Positions 16,325-25,684 of a stretch of DNA of 40,196 bases are shown here, in pieces. Origin of the DNA: a candidate division Zixibacteria bacterium 4484_95 (GTDB lineage: Bacteria > Zixibacteria > MSB-5A5 > UBA10806 > 4484-95); the NCBI GenBank assembly GCA_002085375.1, contig NATP01000006.1, forward strand, positions 1 to 40,196. The letters are read 5' to 3'. Under the pieces are notes generated by a model. The model saw only the letters and a list, made by a program, of their open reading frames with translations. It was not told where the DNA came from and did not search any database. Position numbers and translations under genes: made by a program. Numbering within the stretch: the stretch's first letter is position 1; every line of letters begins with the position of its first letter.

Positions 16325-16614
16325 TCTATTCTCCTCAAGAAATACATATTTAAACAAAGATACATTCATTAATAACCTGTTACCAGAATTTATTTAAATA
16401 GTACAACACCTCCTTCCGCATTTTTAGCCTGTTTCAATTATCAACCCTACCTCATAATATAATATACGCATAACTAAATGAAATAGCTATATTTTTCTTG
16501 GCATAAAAAGGAAAAGAGAAAATATCCCCATATTGATCTATGGTGGGCAGGAGTGTGAAGAATGAAGTAAGTTAGCCATACTCATCTACTTAAAATGACA
16601 TTATATGAAAAATA
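16325..16614. other. Intergenic region upstream of the RRM gene
   Basis: AT-rich spacer of about 290 bp. On the minus strand it holds a GGAAGGAGG-like purine run near 16410-16420 with no frame of useful length behind it. No hairpin or gene was recognised. It presumably carries the RRM promoter and part of a long 5' leader. Confidence 0.4.
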
Positions 16615-18348
16615 TTAGAAGCTCGTTTCAGTCCTAACCATTACCACCGGGCTTTTGCCAACGTCATCTAACCTCTGGGCGATATCGAGACGGATAGCGT
16701 CGCCAATTATAAACCCGAGACCAATATCACCTTTATAATCGCTTTTCTTAAATTCATCTTCGCCAAATCCCGCCTTGCCCACATCAACGAACAAGGAGAT
16801 GATGAAATCACCAGAGAACTCCCAGTAATAGTCAATGTTACCGAACACATACCTGTTGCCAAAAAACTCCTTATAATCATAACCCCTTAATGAACCAACA
16901 CCACCCAGGAAAAACCATCGGTCCAGAGGCAGTTTTTGGTCTGAATAACCCCCCTTTGCTCGAATTCCCAAATATTGTTTTGGGGTCAACGGTTGATAAT
17001 GCGAGATTAACGCCTCGATGATGTCATAAGAGAAATCTCCGCCCAAATCACCGACCATTCCATCACCTGCTGTTTCCCATAAGACTTCTATAAACTGACC
17101 ATTATGAGGCCAGATGTCATCACTTCGGGAATCCCATGCGAACCTTAGGCCGGCAAGTCGCAAATCACCCTCTATGCTCATGAGAGCGACCGAGTCAGAT
17201 AGCACGGTCGAGAAATTTTCGCGGAAATGTTTCTTTCCGCCAAAGATAGTTTTGTTGGTACGTTTTTCCAAGATGCCATTAACCTGGGCAGTGTATTCAA
17301 CCTGGAGAGATGAATATTCTCCCAACTGTTGACCAAAATATACCATAGCCCCTTTTTTATGATAAAAGTCATGGTAATCCTCTTTGAAGAAAAGTCCGGC
17401 TAATGTATTTTCAGACTGGCTGAATCGCCACAGGTCAGGAGTAGTGGCTCCCTGGTAAAGATTTCCACCGAAATAGAATGCCCACTTGTCCCCGAACTGC
17501 TGTCGAAATCCTAAATCGTAATTCCACCTTTTTAAGGCGAAAGAATATCCGACATTGATGTCTATATCAGGAAGTTCATAGTCGGCTTCGCTATAATGAA
17601 TACCGGAAAGCAGGGTAAAGCCCTCAACACGGTTAAATCTTGCCGACATATCGAAATCGGTCTTTCTTGTTCCCTCATGTAACTTCTCTTTAGGCAAAAG
17701 CTCACCTTTGATTTTTAAGTCACCAAAAGTGAGCACCTTGCCAAATGGGGCAACAACATCACCACCAGCAAAACTGCCGTCATACATCTCCACATCACCG
17801 AAAACCGAGACGATATCACCGAGCACCTCTCCGTAAACTCTGACATTGCCAACGATTGAAACCACATCACCACGAATCACTTCATCAGCATTTATTACCA
17901 AATCGTCAAAACTGAATCGGTCATCCTTACCATGTTTCTCTACATTGACCACCTTTTTACGGCATAACTCATAATCATCATTGAGAATTTTCGCCTTTAC
18001 CGATATACCTCTGTGAATCTTACCTGAGAAAAACAGGTTCTCGATTTCATCACTGGAAAACTCAACGCCATCAATGACTATCCTGTCACCGTCGATTATA
18101 AGCTCATTTTCGATATAAAGGCTAGAAAGGTCAGGTTTTTCGTCTGGGGCTTTTTCGACAGACAATTCGCTTTTATTAAAGGTTATAGTTTTAAGGATTC
18201 CATTGTAATCTTTTAACGAGACGGTAACGGAGTCATCTTTTATTGTTATCTCAATTGACCCCATGGCGATTTTTTCGCTACCCGCTGAAAGGGCTATCGA
18301 AAATAAAAACAAAATCAAAATAATCGCTAAATGATATTTCTTGCCCAT
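16615..18348 (-). CDS. Outer-membrane protein: bactofilin-like solenoid joined to an Omp85/BamA-type barrel
   Basis: Exported protein of 577 aa with signal peptide (HLAIILILFLFSIALSAGS). Residues about 140-215 form short repeated turns (GDVVSIVGNVRVYGEVLGDI, then GDVEMYDGSFAGGDVV) like the polymer-forming cytoskeletal (bactofilin/YvlB-type) beta-helix. From about 225 to the end is a surface-antigen (D15/Omp85) beta-barrel: FAWDSRSDDIWPHNGQF resembles the DTRD..P..G motif, and GGVGSLRGYDYKEF is the VRGY-like L6 signature. The C-terminal residue is Phe, the usual barrel-insertion signal. No POTRA domains are evident. GAGGG precedes the ATG. Function is unknown; it is probably a surface or transport barrel rather than BamA itself. 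Confidence 0.85.
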   Translation of the reverse strand: MGKKYHLAIILILFLFSIALSAGSEKIAMGSIEITIKDDSVTVSLKDYNGILKTITFNKSELSVEKAPDEKPDLSSLYIENELIIDGDRIVIDGVEFSSDEIENLFFSGKIHRGISVKAKILNDDYELCRKKVVNVEKHGKDDRFSFDDLVINADEVIRGDVVSIVGNVRVYGEVLGDIVSVFGDVEMYDGSFAGGDVVAPFGKVLTFGDLKIKGELLPKEKLHEGTRKTDFDMSARFNRVEGFTLLSGIHYSEADYELPDIDINVGYSFALKRWNYDLGFRQQFGDKWAFYFGGNLYQGATTPDLWRFSQSENTLAGLFFKEDYHDFYHKKGAMVYFGQQLGEYSSLQVEYTAQVNGILEKRTNKTIFGGKKHFRENFSTVLSDSVALMSIEGDLRLAGLRFAWDSRSDDIWPHNGQFIEVLWETAGDGMVGDLGGDFSYDIIEALISHYQPLTPKQYLGIRAKGGYSDQKLPLDRWFFLGGVGSLRGYDYKEFFGNRYVFGNIDYYWEFSGDFIISLFVDVGKAGFGEDEFKKSDYKGDIGLGFIIGDAIRLDIAQRLDDVGKSPVVMVRTETSF

Positions 18349-18499
18349 TTTTAAACCCTCGTTATTTAAATTTAACTTGCAGCACCGGCCATACTTGAAC
18401 TTACGATTTTAGAATGAATAGGTTACACTAAATTTTACATAAGGAATAGTAACCATTGCCGATAGGTTTATTTCGGAAGAGACTTAAGTTTGAACAATT

Positions 18500-19603
18500 T
18501 CATTTAAGAAATTTACCGTTTTTGAAAAACAGCTGGCCATCGGCGTAAATGCATCCACCTTTTCGCAAGTCACAGATCATATCCCAGTGCAATGCCGATT
18601 TATTTTTGCCTCCCGATTCGGGATAGGCTTTACCCAGCGCCAGATGGAATGTGCCGCCGATCTTTTCATCGAATAGGGTGTTGCGAGTGGATATCTTAAT
18701 ACCGTAATTGGTGCCGATTGCCACCTCACCGATATACCGTGCTCCCCTATCTATGTTCAACATGGTCTCCAGAAACTTCTGGCCACGCCCGGCAGTAGCT
18801 TTGACAACCTTGCCGTTTTTAAACTCTATTTTCACATCATCGACCTCATGGCCCCTGTAAACCGCCGGGAAAGAAAAACGGATATGACCATTGGCTGAAT
18901 TCTCTAAGGGTGCGGTAAACACCTCACCATCGGGGAAATTATTTTCGCCATCGCAGTTTATCCATGTCCGTCCAGCAATTTTGAAGGTCAGGTCGGTATC
19001 GGGAGCGGTTATGCGAATGATGTCTCTCTTCTTGAGGTAGTTTATAAGCCGCCGGTTGTATCTGGAGATCTTTTTCCATTCAGCTATCGGGTCTTTTTTA
19101 TCTATATGGCAGGCCCTGTAAACGAAATCCTCGTAATCCGACAATGACATACCGGCATCCTGGGCAGAGGCGTGAGTGGGGAAAAGTGTGCCCACCCAGG
19201 CTAATTGTTTTTTCGCGGCACGGGCTAATAAACGCCTTAATAACCTTGACTGAGCTTTAGTCATTAAAGCCTGTTTATGGGGATCGGTGCCGGAAAGATG
19301 TTTTGTATTCAAAGGAGAATCAACCCCTACTACCGCATCTATCTTCTCAACCTCGTGATTAGCCAGCGGTGATACGTATGCTAACTGGTCCCTGCTTCCC
19401 TTCTTTAACAGCAGTTCCTCAAGCCCCTCGATATATACCTTTGTATAGGGGTAAGCGCCCATCGCTAAAGCTTCGCCATAAAGCTCCTTCAAAAGCGGTA
19501 TCGCCTGCTCACCACCGATTAACTTTACAAGCTGTTTCTTTTTTAGCTTGATACAATATTGCAATAAAACTCTGGCCATTTTTTTAATTCTCTGGTCGTT
19601 CAT
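18500..19603 (-). CDS. M29-family aminopeptidase (AmpS/PepS type)
   Basis: Cytoplasmic metal-dependent aminopeptidase that releases N-terminal residues. The 367-aa protein carries the M29 active-site blocks in order: GEVAIGTN (metal-binding Glu), DEKIGGTFHLALGKAYP (Glu, His and Tyr), and HWDMICD (His and Asp). Length is a little short of the usual 370-410. AAAGGG lies 7 bases before the ATG. It is transcribed away from the Fe-S oxidoreductase gene, and the promoters of the two appear to lie side by side in the 190-bp gap. Family confidence is high; substrate preference is unknown. Confidence 0.92.
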   Translation of the reverse strand: MNDQRIKKMARVLLQYCIKLKKKQLVKLIGGEQAIPLLKELYGEALAMGAYPYTKVYIEGLEELLLKKGSRDQLAYVSPLANHEVEKIDAVVGVDSPLNTKHLSGTDPHKQALMTKAQSRLLRRLLARAAKKQLAWVGTLFPTHASAQDAGMSLSDYEDFVYRACHIDKKDPIAEWKKISRYNRRLINYLKKRDIIRITAPDTDLTFKIAGRTWINCDGENNFPDGEVFTAPLENSANGHIRFSFPAVYRGHEVDDVKIEFKNGKVVKATAGRGQKFLETMLNIDRGARYIGEVAIGTNYGIKISTRNTLFDEKIGGTFHLALGKAYPESGGKNKSALHWDMICDLRKGGCIYADGQLFFKNGKFLK

Positions 19604-19692
19604 CGTTTTACCCTTTTAAAAATCCTCACCTTAAATTGACATTGGTTTTTATATGCATTGTTAAGTAATCTTAGTATTTATCCTCTTTTCTC

Positions 19693-19721
19693 TTGACCGT
19701 AAGGGGCAGTATTATTATGAT
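19693..19721 (+). promoter_or_regulatory. Promoter of the Fe-S oxidoreductase gene
   Basis: TTGACC (19693-19698), 17-bp spacer, TATGAT (19716-19721), 72 bp before the ATG at 19794. Confidence 0.55.
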
Positions 19722-19734
19722 GTTCATATATGGA

Positions 19735-19763
19735 ATGTTAAAATTTTCACAAAAACAAGTCAA
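19735..19763 (-). promoter_or_regulatory. Promoter of the M29 aminopeptidase gene
   Basis: Minus strand TTGACT (19763-19758), 17-bp spacer, TAACAT (19740-19735). It gives a leader of about 125 bases to the start at 19603, and the transcript would run back through the oppositely oriented promoter at 19693-19721. Confidence 0.4.
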
Positions 19764-19793
19764 GTCTTTTAGTTGTAACGAGGTTGAGACACC

Positions 19794-21797
19794 ATGAATG
19801 AACTTTATGAAATAACACCATCCGGCATCGAAAAACTTGTATTTTACATTGCATTTATCATTTCAATCGTTACTTTTATTTTTATCATCAGAAGATACTT
19901 AAGGCTCCTATTGAAATTTCAAAAAATCGATAAACACGTTGATATTGGTGCGGGAATATTAAGAGTTCTCAAGTTCGTTTTCGGCCAGAGAAGATTACTG
20001 GATGATCCCGTATCGGGATTTGCTCACTTTCTTGTGTTCTGGGGTTTTGTGATAATAGTTTTCGGTACAATAAATTTTTTCGGTAAAGGTTTTTACGGCG
20101 GCTTTCACATACCGTTCCTTTATGATATTTTTAAAACCCCTTTTTTGTTCCTGCTTGACCTTTTTAGTTTTTTAGTCATAGTCGGTGTTGTCGTTTTTGC
20201 TCTCAAACGCTTTGTCATTCGTCCTGAGAGGTTAACCCAGAGTGCTGGGGCAACCCTCATACTAATTCTCATTCTGGGATTAATGGTTTTCGACCTTCTC
20301 TCAGACGGTTTTAACATGGCCTATCAACAGGTTGTTGCTGAGGGGAGTTTCATCGGTAGCTATCTTGCCTCATTATTCTGGAATTTACCAAAACAAACCA
20401 CACTGTTATTGTCTCATATATTCTGGTGGGCGCATTTCGTGTTTTTCATGACCATTCTCAATTACGTACCGATGGGCAAACACATGCATATTTTCACATC
20501 GATTTTCAATGTCTTTTTAACCGATGATAAATCCGGTACCGTGATGTCCACTCCTGATCTGGAGAACACGGAGATCTTCGGTGTAACAAATGTCGAGGAT
20601 TTTACCTGGAAAGACCTTTTAGATGGTTACTCATGCACCGAATGCGGTCGTTGTCAGGATGTCTGCCCGGCATGGGATACGGGTAAGCCGCTTTCACCTA
20701 AAAATTTCATGATACAACTGCGCAAACATGCCCAGAAAAAAGCCCCCTTTCTTTTCGATAACAAGCCCGGGGAATTTAAAGAAGACTTCATCAAGGATGT
20801 TATTACTGAAGATGTAATCTGGGCCTGCACGACATGTTACGGATGTCAGAATGCTTGCCCGCTTTTTATCAGGCATATCCCCAAAATTATCGATCTTCGT
20901 CGGTCCATGGTTTTAAATGAAGGCAACATTTCACCCCAGGGTGCCTTAGCCCTGAAGAACATAGAAAAATCAGGCGACCCATGGGGACTTGGCCAGTCAG
21001 CTCGCGCCAATTGGTTCAAAGACCTCAAGATAAAATTAATCTCAGATAAGCCTGATGCTGAGTGGCTTTTCTGGGTTGGCTGTGCAGGTGCTCTGGATGC
21101 ACGTAATATCAAAGTAAGCCTTGCTACCGTGAAACTGATGAATGCAGCAGGCGTCGATTTTGCTATACTCGGCACTGATGAAAGCTGCAGCGGGGATTCA
21201 GCTCGAAGGCTGGGAGAGGAATACCTTTTCCAGACGATTGCCAAGGCCAATGTTGAGATGTTAAACAAGCTTGGCGTCAAAAAGATCTTTACCAACTGCC
21301 CACACTGTTTCAATACGCTTAAAAACGAGTATCCCGATTTCGGCGGTAAATACGAGGTTGTCCATACTCACCAGTTACTGGCTCAGTTAATAAGCTCGGG
21401 AAAATTGGTGATCGATGTTGAAAAAATTCAACATGGTCCGTTCCAGGGTAATGGTTATATCACTTTCCATGATTCCTGTTATCTCGGTCGCCATAACGGC
21501 ATATACCAACCATCAAGAATGCTAATAGATTTGGTTTACAAACGCGTGGAAATGAAACGATCACGTAAAAATTCATATTGTTGTGGCGCTGGCGGGGGAA
21601 GAATGTGGCTTGAGGAGAATATCGGAAAACGGATCAATGAAGAGCGCACCATGGAAGCCTTGGCAACCGGTGCATCCACTATCGGCGTTTCCTGCCCATT
21701 CTGTTTGACAATGCTCGAGGATGGCCTTAAAGCAAATGATAAGATCAATACCCATTCGGTCATGGAGATAACCGAGATTCTGGCTACTGGCGTGTAA
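19794..21797 (+). CDS. Membrane-bound Fe-S oxidoreductase, HdrD/FadF-like (NarI-type membrane domain, 2x4Fe-4S, two CCG domains)
   Basis: Electron-transfer protein that likely links a soluble flavoprotein such as ETF to membrane quinones. Residues 1-230 hold about five or six membrane helices of the nitrate-reductase-gamma-like type. Two [4Fe-4S] motifs follow: CTECGRCQDVCP from Cys281 and CTTCYGCQNACP from Cys345. Two CCG domains of the heterodisulfide-reductase type complete the protein, with NCPHCFNTLKNEYP in the first and HDSCYLGRHNG, CCGAGGGRMW and SCPFCLTMLEDG in the second. Length (667 aa) and order match the FadF/YwjF family. It is monocistronic in this window: no etfAB or acyl-CoA dehydrogenase is adjacent, so the donor is unknown. 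Confidence 0.92.
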   Translation: MNELYEITPSGIEKLVFYIAFIISIVTFIFIIRRYLRLLLKFQKIDKHVDIGAGILRVLKFVFGQRRLLDDPVSGFAHFLVFWGFVIIVFGTINFFGKGFYGGFHIPFLYDIFKTPFLFLLDLFSFLVIVGVVVFALKRFVIRPERLTQSAGATLILILILGLMVFDLLSDGFNMAYQQVVAEGSFIGSYLASLFWNLPKQTTLLLSHIFWWAHFVFFMTILNYVPMGKHMHIFTSIFNVFLTDDKSGTVMSTPDLENTEIFGVTNVEDFTWKDLLDGYSCTECGRCQDVCPAWDTGKPLSPKNFMIQLRKHAQKKAPFLFDNKPGEFKEDFIKDVITEDVIWACTTCYGCQNACPLFIRHIPKIIDLRRSMVLNEGNISPQGALALKNIEKSGDPWGLGQSARANWFKDLKIKLISDKPDAEWLFWVGCAGALDARNIKVSLATVKLMNAAGVDFAILGTDESCSGDSARRLGEEYLFQTIAKANVEMLNKLGVKKIFTNCPHCFNTLKNEYPDFGGKYEVVHTHQLLAQLISSGKLVIDVEKIQHGPFQGNGYITFHDSCYLGRHNGIYQPSRMLIDLVYKRVEMKRSRKNSYCCGAGGGRMWLEENIGKRINEERTMEALATGASTIGVSCPFCLTMLEDGLKANDKINTHSVMEITEILATGV

Positions 21798-21935
21798 TTA
21801 TGGTTTTGATGACGTAAGCATTAATTACAATATAGGTAGTGGAGCTTCTAAAAAATTATAAAATTTATCATAGACATATTATAATGCCCATACGGATCTG
21901 TGGATATCCTACTGCAATCTCCGGACCAATCCAAC

Positions 21936-22823
21936 CTACAACTTCGCCTCCAGATTCTCAAGGAGAGCCTTACACAACGCCTTTGCCCAGTAATCACCAG
22001 CCACATTCAGAACACCCAGAATAATGCCATCAGTATAACTCACCAGTGTCTTGCCCGTCTGGTCAGTGATGGCATAAATCGAGTTTTCGCCAACACCGGT
22101 GGTAAACGATAGTATCCGCCCTTTTCCCTGAATAACTTTAACAAACATCTCGTATTCGGCCTGGGTCCTGCCAGTCGAGTAAAATAGAGTGCAGGTATCA
22201 TCCTTCTTTCTATAATCAGCGGTAAAACATGATTCGGGGGCGGCGTACTGTTCCAACCCGGAAGGCCAGAATTTTTCACTGTGATGAATCAGCCGCTTTT
22301 GGGGAAATACCAATGTTTGTTCTGGCATGGCTGTTTCGCCCGGGATAAGGCTGCCTAAAGCGGTGGCAAAAATGCTTAAATGTTCAAGGTCAGGGAGTTC
22401 ATCGCTAAATGCATTGATTGTAACAAAAAATCTATCCTTCAAAAGATAAAGATAGCTATCGCCCAGCAAAGCTTCTGTTCCCAGGTTGATGAAGTTATCA
22501 TCAGGTAAACGCCTTTTGGCATAGATGCCGAAAGCACCCAAGAGACCAGCAAATTCATAGATGTCAATTGAATATATCAAATCGCCTTTACTGTACTCGG
22601 CAGTTGCCACCTGGACAACACCATAACTCAAGTATTCATCGGCCGCTCCATCGATATAATTCCACAGAGAATCAGCCGGATATATTTTAACCTGCTCAAC
22701 ACGTGCATAACTGCCAATTTCATCTGTCAGAATAGAATCAAAGTTGGTTTTTGGTTTGTTGTTGTTTACGGAAGAACAGCTAAAAGTGACAAGCATCGCC
22801 ATTATTAGAAACATATTTCTCAT
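21936..22823 (-). CDS. DUF6599 lipoprotein
   Basis: Exported lipoprotein of unknown function, here assigned to the DUF6599 family. The signal peptide ends in the lipobox TFSC (Cys16) and is followed by a Ser/Asn-rich linker. The body shows the family pattern: YPADSLWNYIDGAADEYLSYG near residue 50, then SIDIYEFAGLLGAFGIYAKR. A conserved tail DQTGKTLVSYTDGIILGVLN appears near 260. It overlaps the stop of the polyferredoxin gene by ATGA, so it belongs to the DUF362-polyferredoxin operon. That context suggests a role near a periplasmic or membrane redox complex, which is inference only. Confidence 0.8.
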   Translation of the reverse strand: MRNMFLIMAMLVTFSCSSVNNNKPKTNFDSILTDEIGSYARVEQVKIYPADSLWNYIDGAADEYLSYGVVQVATAEYSKGDLIYSIDIYEFAGLLGAFGIYAKRRLPDDNFINLGTEALLGDSYLYLLKDRFFVTINAFSDELPDLEHLSIFATALGSLIPGETAMPEQTLVFPQKRLIHHSEKFWPSGLEQYAAPESCFTADYRKKDDTCTLFYSTGRTQAEYEMFVKVIQGKGRILSFTTGVGENSIYAITDQTGKTLVSYTDGIILGVLNVAGDYWAKALCKALLENLEAKL

Positions 22824-24496
22824 AAGGTCGTCCTTGTTTTCTTTGGCCGATGTAATAGCATTTCATTATCGGGGTTACGCGATTCACCCACCGAGTTTAC
22901 ATAAATGGCTTTGTTACCCTCCACCGGACAGACATATTCGCACGCACCGCAACCGATACACAACTCGGGTATCACATGGGGTCGTTGAAGGGTTAAAACA
23001 CTTCCATCGGGAAGAGTTTGTTTTACTGTTTCCAGTTGAATCGCTTTGTCTGAGGTTGGGCACCATTCTTCGCAAACGATACATTCTTTGCCAAAAGCCC
23101 ACGGCAAACATTTTCCTCTATCAATGAAGGCTGTGCCGATGCTCACCGGTTGCGTTTTCTCTGTTCCGATCTTTTTTTCAACTGTAAGAGGTTGGATAGC
23201 GCCGGTGGGACAGCTCTGCCCGCAGAGAACACAATTGTATTCGCAATAACCGATGATGGGAATTAAAACCGGCGTAAAAATACCCTCCCAGCCGGCATCC
23301 AAAAGCGCTGGGTGAAGCGCATTTGTCGGACAAATCTTCATACATTGACCGCACCGAATACATTTAGCTAAAAAGTCTTCCTCTTTGAGCGCACCCGGCG
23401 GACGGATAAGTTTTGGTTTTATTTCAGGTTTACCTGATAGTCCCGAGCGGAGAGTTGGTACAGCCAACAGTCCAGCCAGGCCGGCAAAAATCACTTTACG
23501 GCGAGTTATTTGGGGTTTGACTTTGGCTTTTTTACGGTCCAGGAAGAAACCGAACGAAAGGGCATTTTGCGGGCAATCATAAAGGCAGTTAAGACAGAGA
23601 TGGCACTCACTTCGATGATGAGGCAAATCCTTGTGGGGATTATCACCCCCCTGGCAGTGGAGCAAACACTTGTTGCAGGAATCGCAAGCGTCGAGATTCT
23701 TCTTCAAGCCAAAAATGGAAAAACTCGAGAGAAGCCCTAAAAGCGCCCCAAGCGGGCACAAAGCCCGGCACCAGAAACGGGTATAGATACGATTGGCAAC
23801 AACAATGGCCATAAATATTAAAGATAGCCAGAAAGTACCGTTAAAGTGCGGCTGTTTAAGAGGCAAGAAGAGTGCAGATGAAAATCTGTATAACAATTCA
23901 CCGATTACGGATACAAAAGAAATATCGAAAGACCAGAGCCAGCCGAAGACGATCTTTAACCATAATGTAATTGCAGGAAGGATTACCATACCCACAGAGC
24001 GCGCCAGAAGTGAAATTGGATCTAAAAGACCAAACTGAAGGCTCCCAAAAATCGCCATGCCGACCAGGATTATCAGAAGGTAATATTTCAGGTTTTGGTA
24101 CGGTTTAAATATATTCGATTTCATCAGGGCTAAGCCACGGTGTTGCTTACGCTCGGATTTGAAAGAGGAGAAAAATTGATTAAGCGAACCAAGAGGACAT
24201 ATCCAGCCACAGAAAAATCGCCCAAAAAAGATAGTAGCGATAAGAATTATAAAGCCAAAAACCAGAGTTGAATATAAAACACCACTTGCCAACGAGGTGC
24301 CAAAAAGATTCAACGGGTTGATATCGAAAAAGAACTTAAACCAACCCGATACTTTTTCGCTACCAGGTTTAAAATGGTATTCAGTTGCAAAGACGAAATA
24401 TACAAACAGTACAAAAAAGAACGCCTGGGATATTGTCCTTACTATTTTTAGCTTACGCATATTGATAAAGTCCCATGACCGATATGAATCAAACAT
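22820..24496 (-). CDS. Fused NapH-like membrane and NapG-like polyferredoxin
   Basis: Membrane Fe-S protein for electron transfer. The first 250 residues are membrane helices carrying the NapH/NosR/MauN Cys motifs (CGWICPLGSLNQF near 96 and CRALCPLGALLG near 243). Two clusters follow, CDSCNKCLLHC and CHLCLNCLYDCP. At about 330-345, TRRKVIFAGLAGLLAV looks like an internal Tat-type signal, as in NapG. Further clusters follow: CIRCGQCMKICP, CVLCGQSCP, CIVCEEWCP and CIGCGACEYVCP. This reads as a natural NapH+NapG fusion of 558 aa. The ATG at 24496 overlaps the DUF362 gene by 8 bp; MRKLKIVRT at 24460 is an alternative start. Confidence 0.9.
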   Translation of the reverse strand: MFDSYRSWDFINMRKLKIVRTISQAFFFVLFVYFVFATEYHFKPGSEKVSGWFKFFFDINPLNLFGTSLASGVLYSTLVFGFIILIATIFFGRFFCGWICPLGSLNQFFSSFKSERKQHRGLALMKSNIFKPYQNLKYYLLIILVGMAIFGSLQFGLLDPISLLARSVGMVILPAITLWLKIVFGWLWSFDISFVSVIGELLYRFSSALFLPLKQPHFNGTFWLSLIFMAIVVANRIYTRFWCRALCPLGALLGLLSSFSIFGLKKNLDACDSCNKCLLHCQGGDNPHKDLPHHRSECHLCLNCLYDCPQNALSFGFFLDRKKAKVKPQITRRKVIFAGLAGLLAVPTLRSGLSGKPEIKPKLIRPPGALKEEDFLAKCIRCGQCMKICPTNALHPALLDAGWEGIFTPVLIPIIGYCEYNCVLCGQSCPTGAIQPLTVEKKIGTEKTQPVSIGTAFIDRGKCLPWAFGKECIVCEEWCPTSDKAIQLETVKQTLPDGSVLTLQRPHVIPELCIGCGACEYVCPVEGNKAIYVNSVGESRNPDNEMLLHRPKKTRTTL

Positions 24497-25448
24497 CTAT
24501 TTTAATGACTTTATCAGAAGGCGGTTGGCTGATTCCCACGCCCTTGTTTTCGGCTATCCCGATAAAGGGGAAATCTGCCGGTTTCTTGTCGAGAAATCTT
24601 GTAACATAAGCCTCGGCGGCAACCTGGTCGGTTGAAACGACAACGCTATCATAGGTGATTAAGTCCTCTAGTTTTCCACCCTGAGGACCGTTTCTCTGCA
24701 AAACACGTGTAACATCCTCAACTACAAGGGTTGGTTGAAAAAGATAAGCCAGTTCGGCAATGTTATCATGGATATCTTGGTGAAGGCGATTTCTTGGTCC
24801 GGTCAAAACTCCAAACCAATTCTTCATAGAAGCGGTCATACCGGAAAGAGAATGATGTTTGACCACAGGTACGTTTATAAGTTTATCGCACTCCAGAACA
24901 GGCTTTAACACCTGCCATTTTCCAAGACTATTATTGCCGAAATCAATATGCTCAAACAGGCTGTCATCGGGTATGATGACCTCAATTCCTTCAGCTTGAG
25001 CTGCCGCCTTAATACCAGACCTGTTGTAACACCTACGAGGAGCGTTACAGGTAACATCGACGACAATCACCTTTTTGGCTCCGGCCTTGAAACACAATCG
25101 ACCAAGTTCAGCCACTACCTCAGGATGAGTATTAGCACCCTGTTGAGCAGACCTGTCCCAACCGATATTGGGCTTTAAACAAACGTAATCCCCCGTTTTT
25201 ATGAATGTCTCCATACCTCCAAATACTGCAATAGCCGTGGCAACTGCCTTGCGATAATCTTTGTTTTTGGCTATTGCCAGGACCGGTTTATCGGATGGTA
25301 TTTTCGCTTTGTAATCTTTCGGTTTATAGATTTTCAATGCTTTTTTGCTCTTACCTGAGCGACTACCGATCAGAAGTATTCCTCCTCCGATGATTACCGA
25401 GGCAGTTCCGGCCGTTGCCACCTGTTTGATAAATTCTCGCCTTCGCAT
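24489..25448 (-). CDS. DUF362 protein with Tat signal
   Basis: DUF362-domain protein, a family often linked to Fe-S or redox proteins but without a settled reaction. From the ATG at 25448 it begins MRRREFIKQVATAGTASVI, a twin-arginine signal, implying export of a folded protein. The domain follows: VCLKPNIGWDRSAQQGANTH near residue 100, VVDVTCNAPRRCYNRSG near 140, KHHSLSGMTASMKNWFG near 200 and DSVVVSTDQVAAEAY near 270. These are typical DUF362 motifs. An in-frame ATG at 25472 would put eight residues before the Tat motif and is less likely. It is the first gene of the operon with the polyferredoxin and DUF6599 genes. Confidence 0.87.
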   Translation of the reverse strand: MRRREFIKQVATAGTASVIIGGGILLIGSRSGKSKKALKIYKPKDYKAKIPSDKPVLAIAKNKDYRKAVATAIAVFGGMETFIKTGDYVCLKPNIGWDRSAQQGANTHPEVVAELGRLCFKAGAKKVIVVDVTCNAPRRCYNRSGIKAAAQAEGIEVIIPDDSLFEHIDFGNNSLGKWQVLKPVLECDKLINVPVVKHHSLSGMTASMKNWFGVLTGPRNRLHQDIHDNIAELAYLFQPTLVVEDVTRVLQRNGPQGGKLEDLITYDSVVVSTDQVAAEAYVTRFLDKKPADFPFIGIAENKGVGISQPPSDKVIKIDV

Positions 25449-25622
25449 AAAAATCACGTCCCGAAGAGCCATCCAAAATAAGCTCTTTAATTATTTATAA
25501 GCTCACAGACCAGTCCGGTCAATGATAAAATTTTACAAATATTGTCATTGCCTTGATGTAATCCCGCTCCATTGTTTAAAGGTATTGAACATGACCACGT
25601 TGTATCCTAACCTAAAAAACAC

Positions 25623-25651
25623 TTGATAATTGTTATGATGACTAATAAATT
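25623..25651 (+). promoter_or_regulatory. Possible promoter of the surface-glycan cluster
   Basis: TTGATA (25623-25628), 17-bp spacer, TAAATT (25646-25651), about 33 bp before the TTG start codon of the first gene. Confidence 0.4.
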
Positions 25652-25684
25652 AACCGACATTATTAATAAAGAGGAGAATTTTAA

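Noticed and set aside
21794-21828. GTAATTA...TAATTAC inverted repeat after the Fe-S oxidoreductase gene, considered as a terminator
   Set aside because: Stem is short and wholly A/T apart from its ends, and no T run follows.
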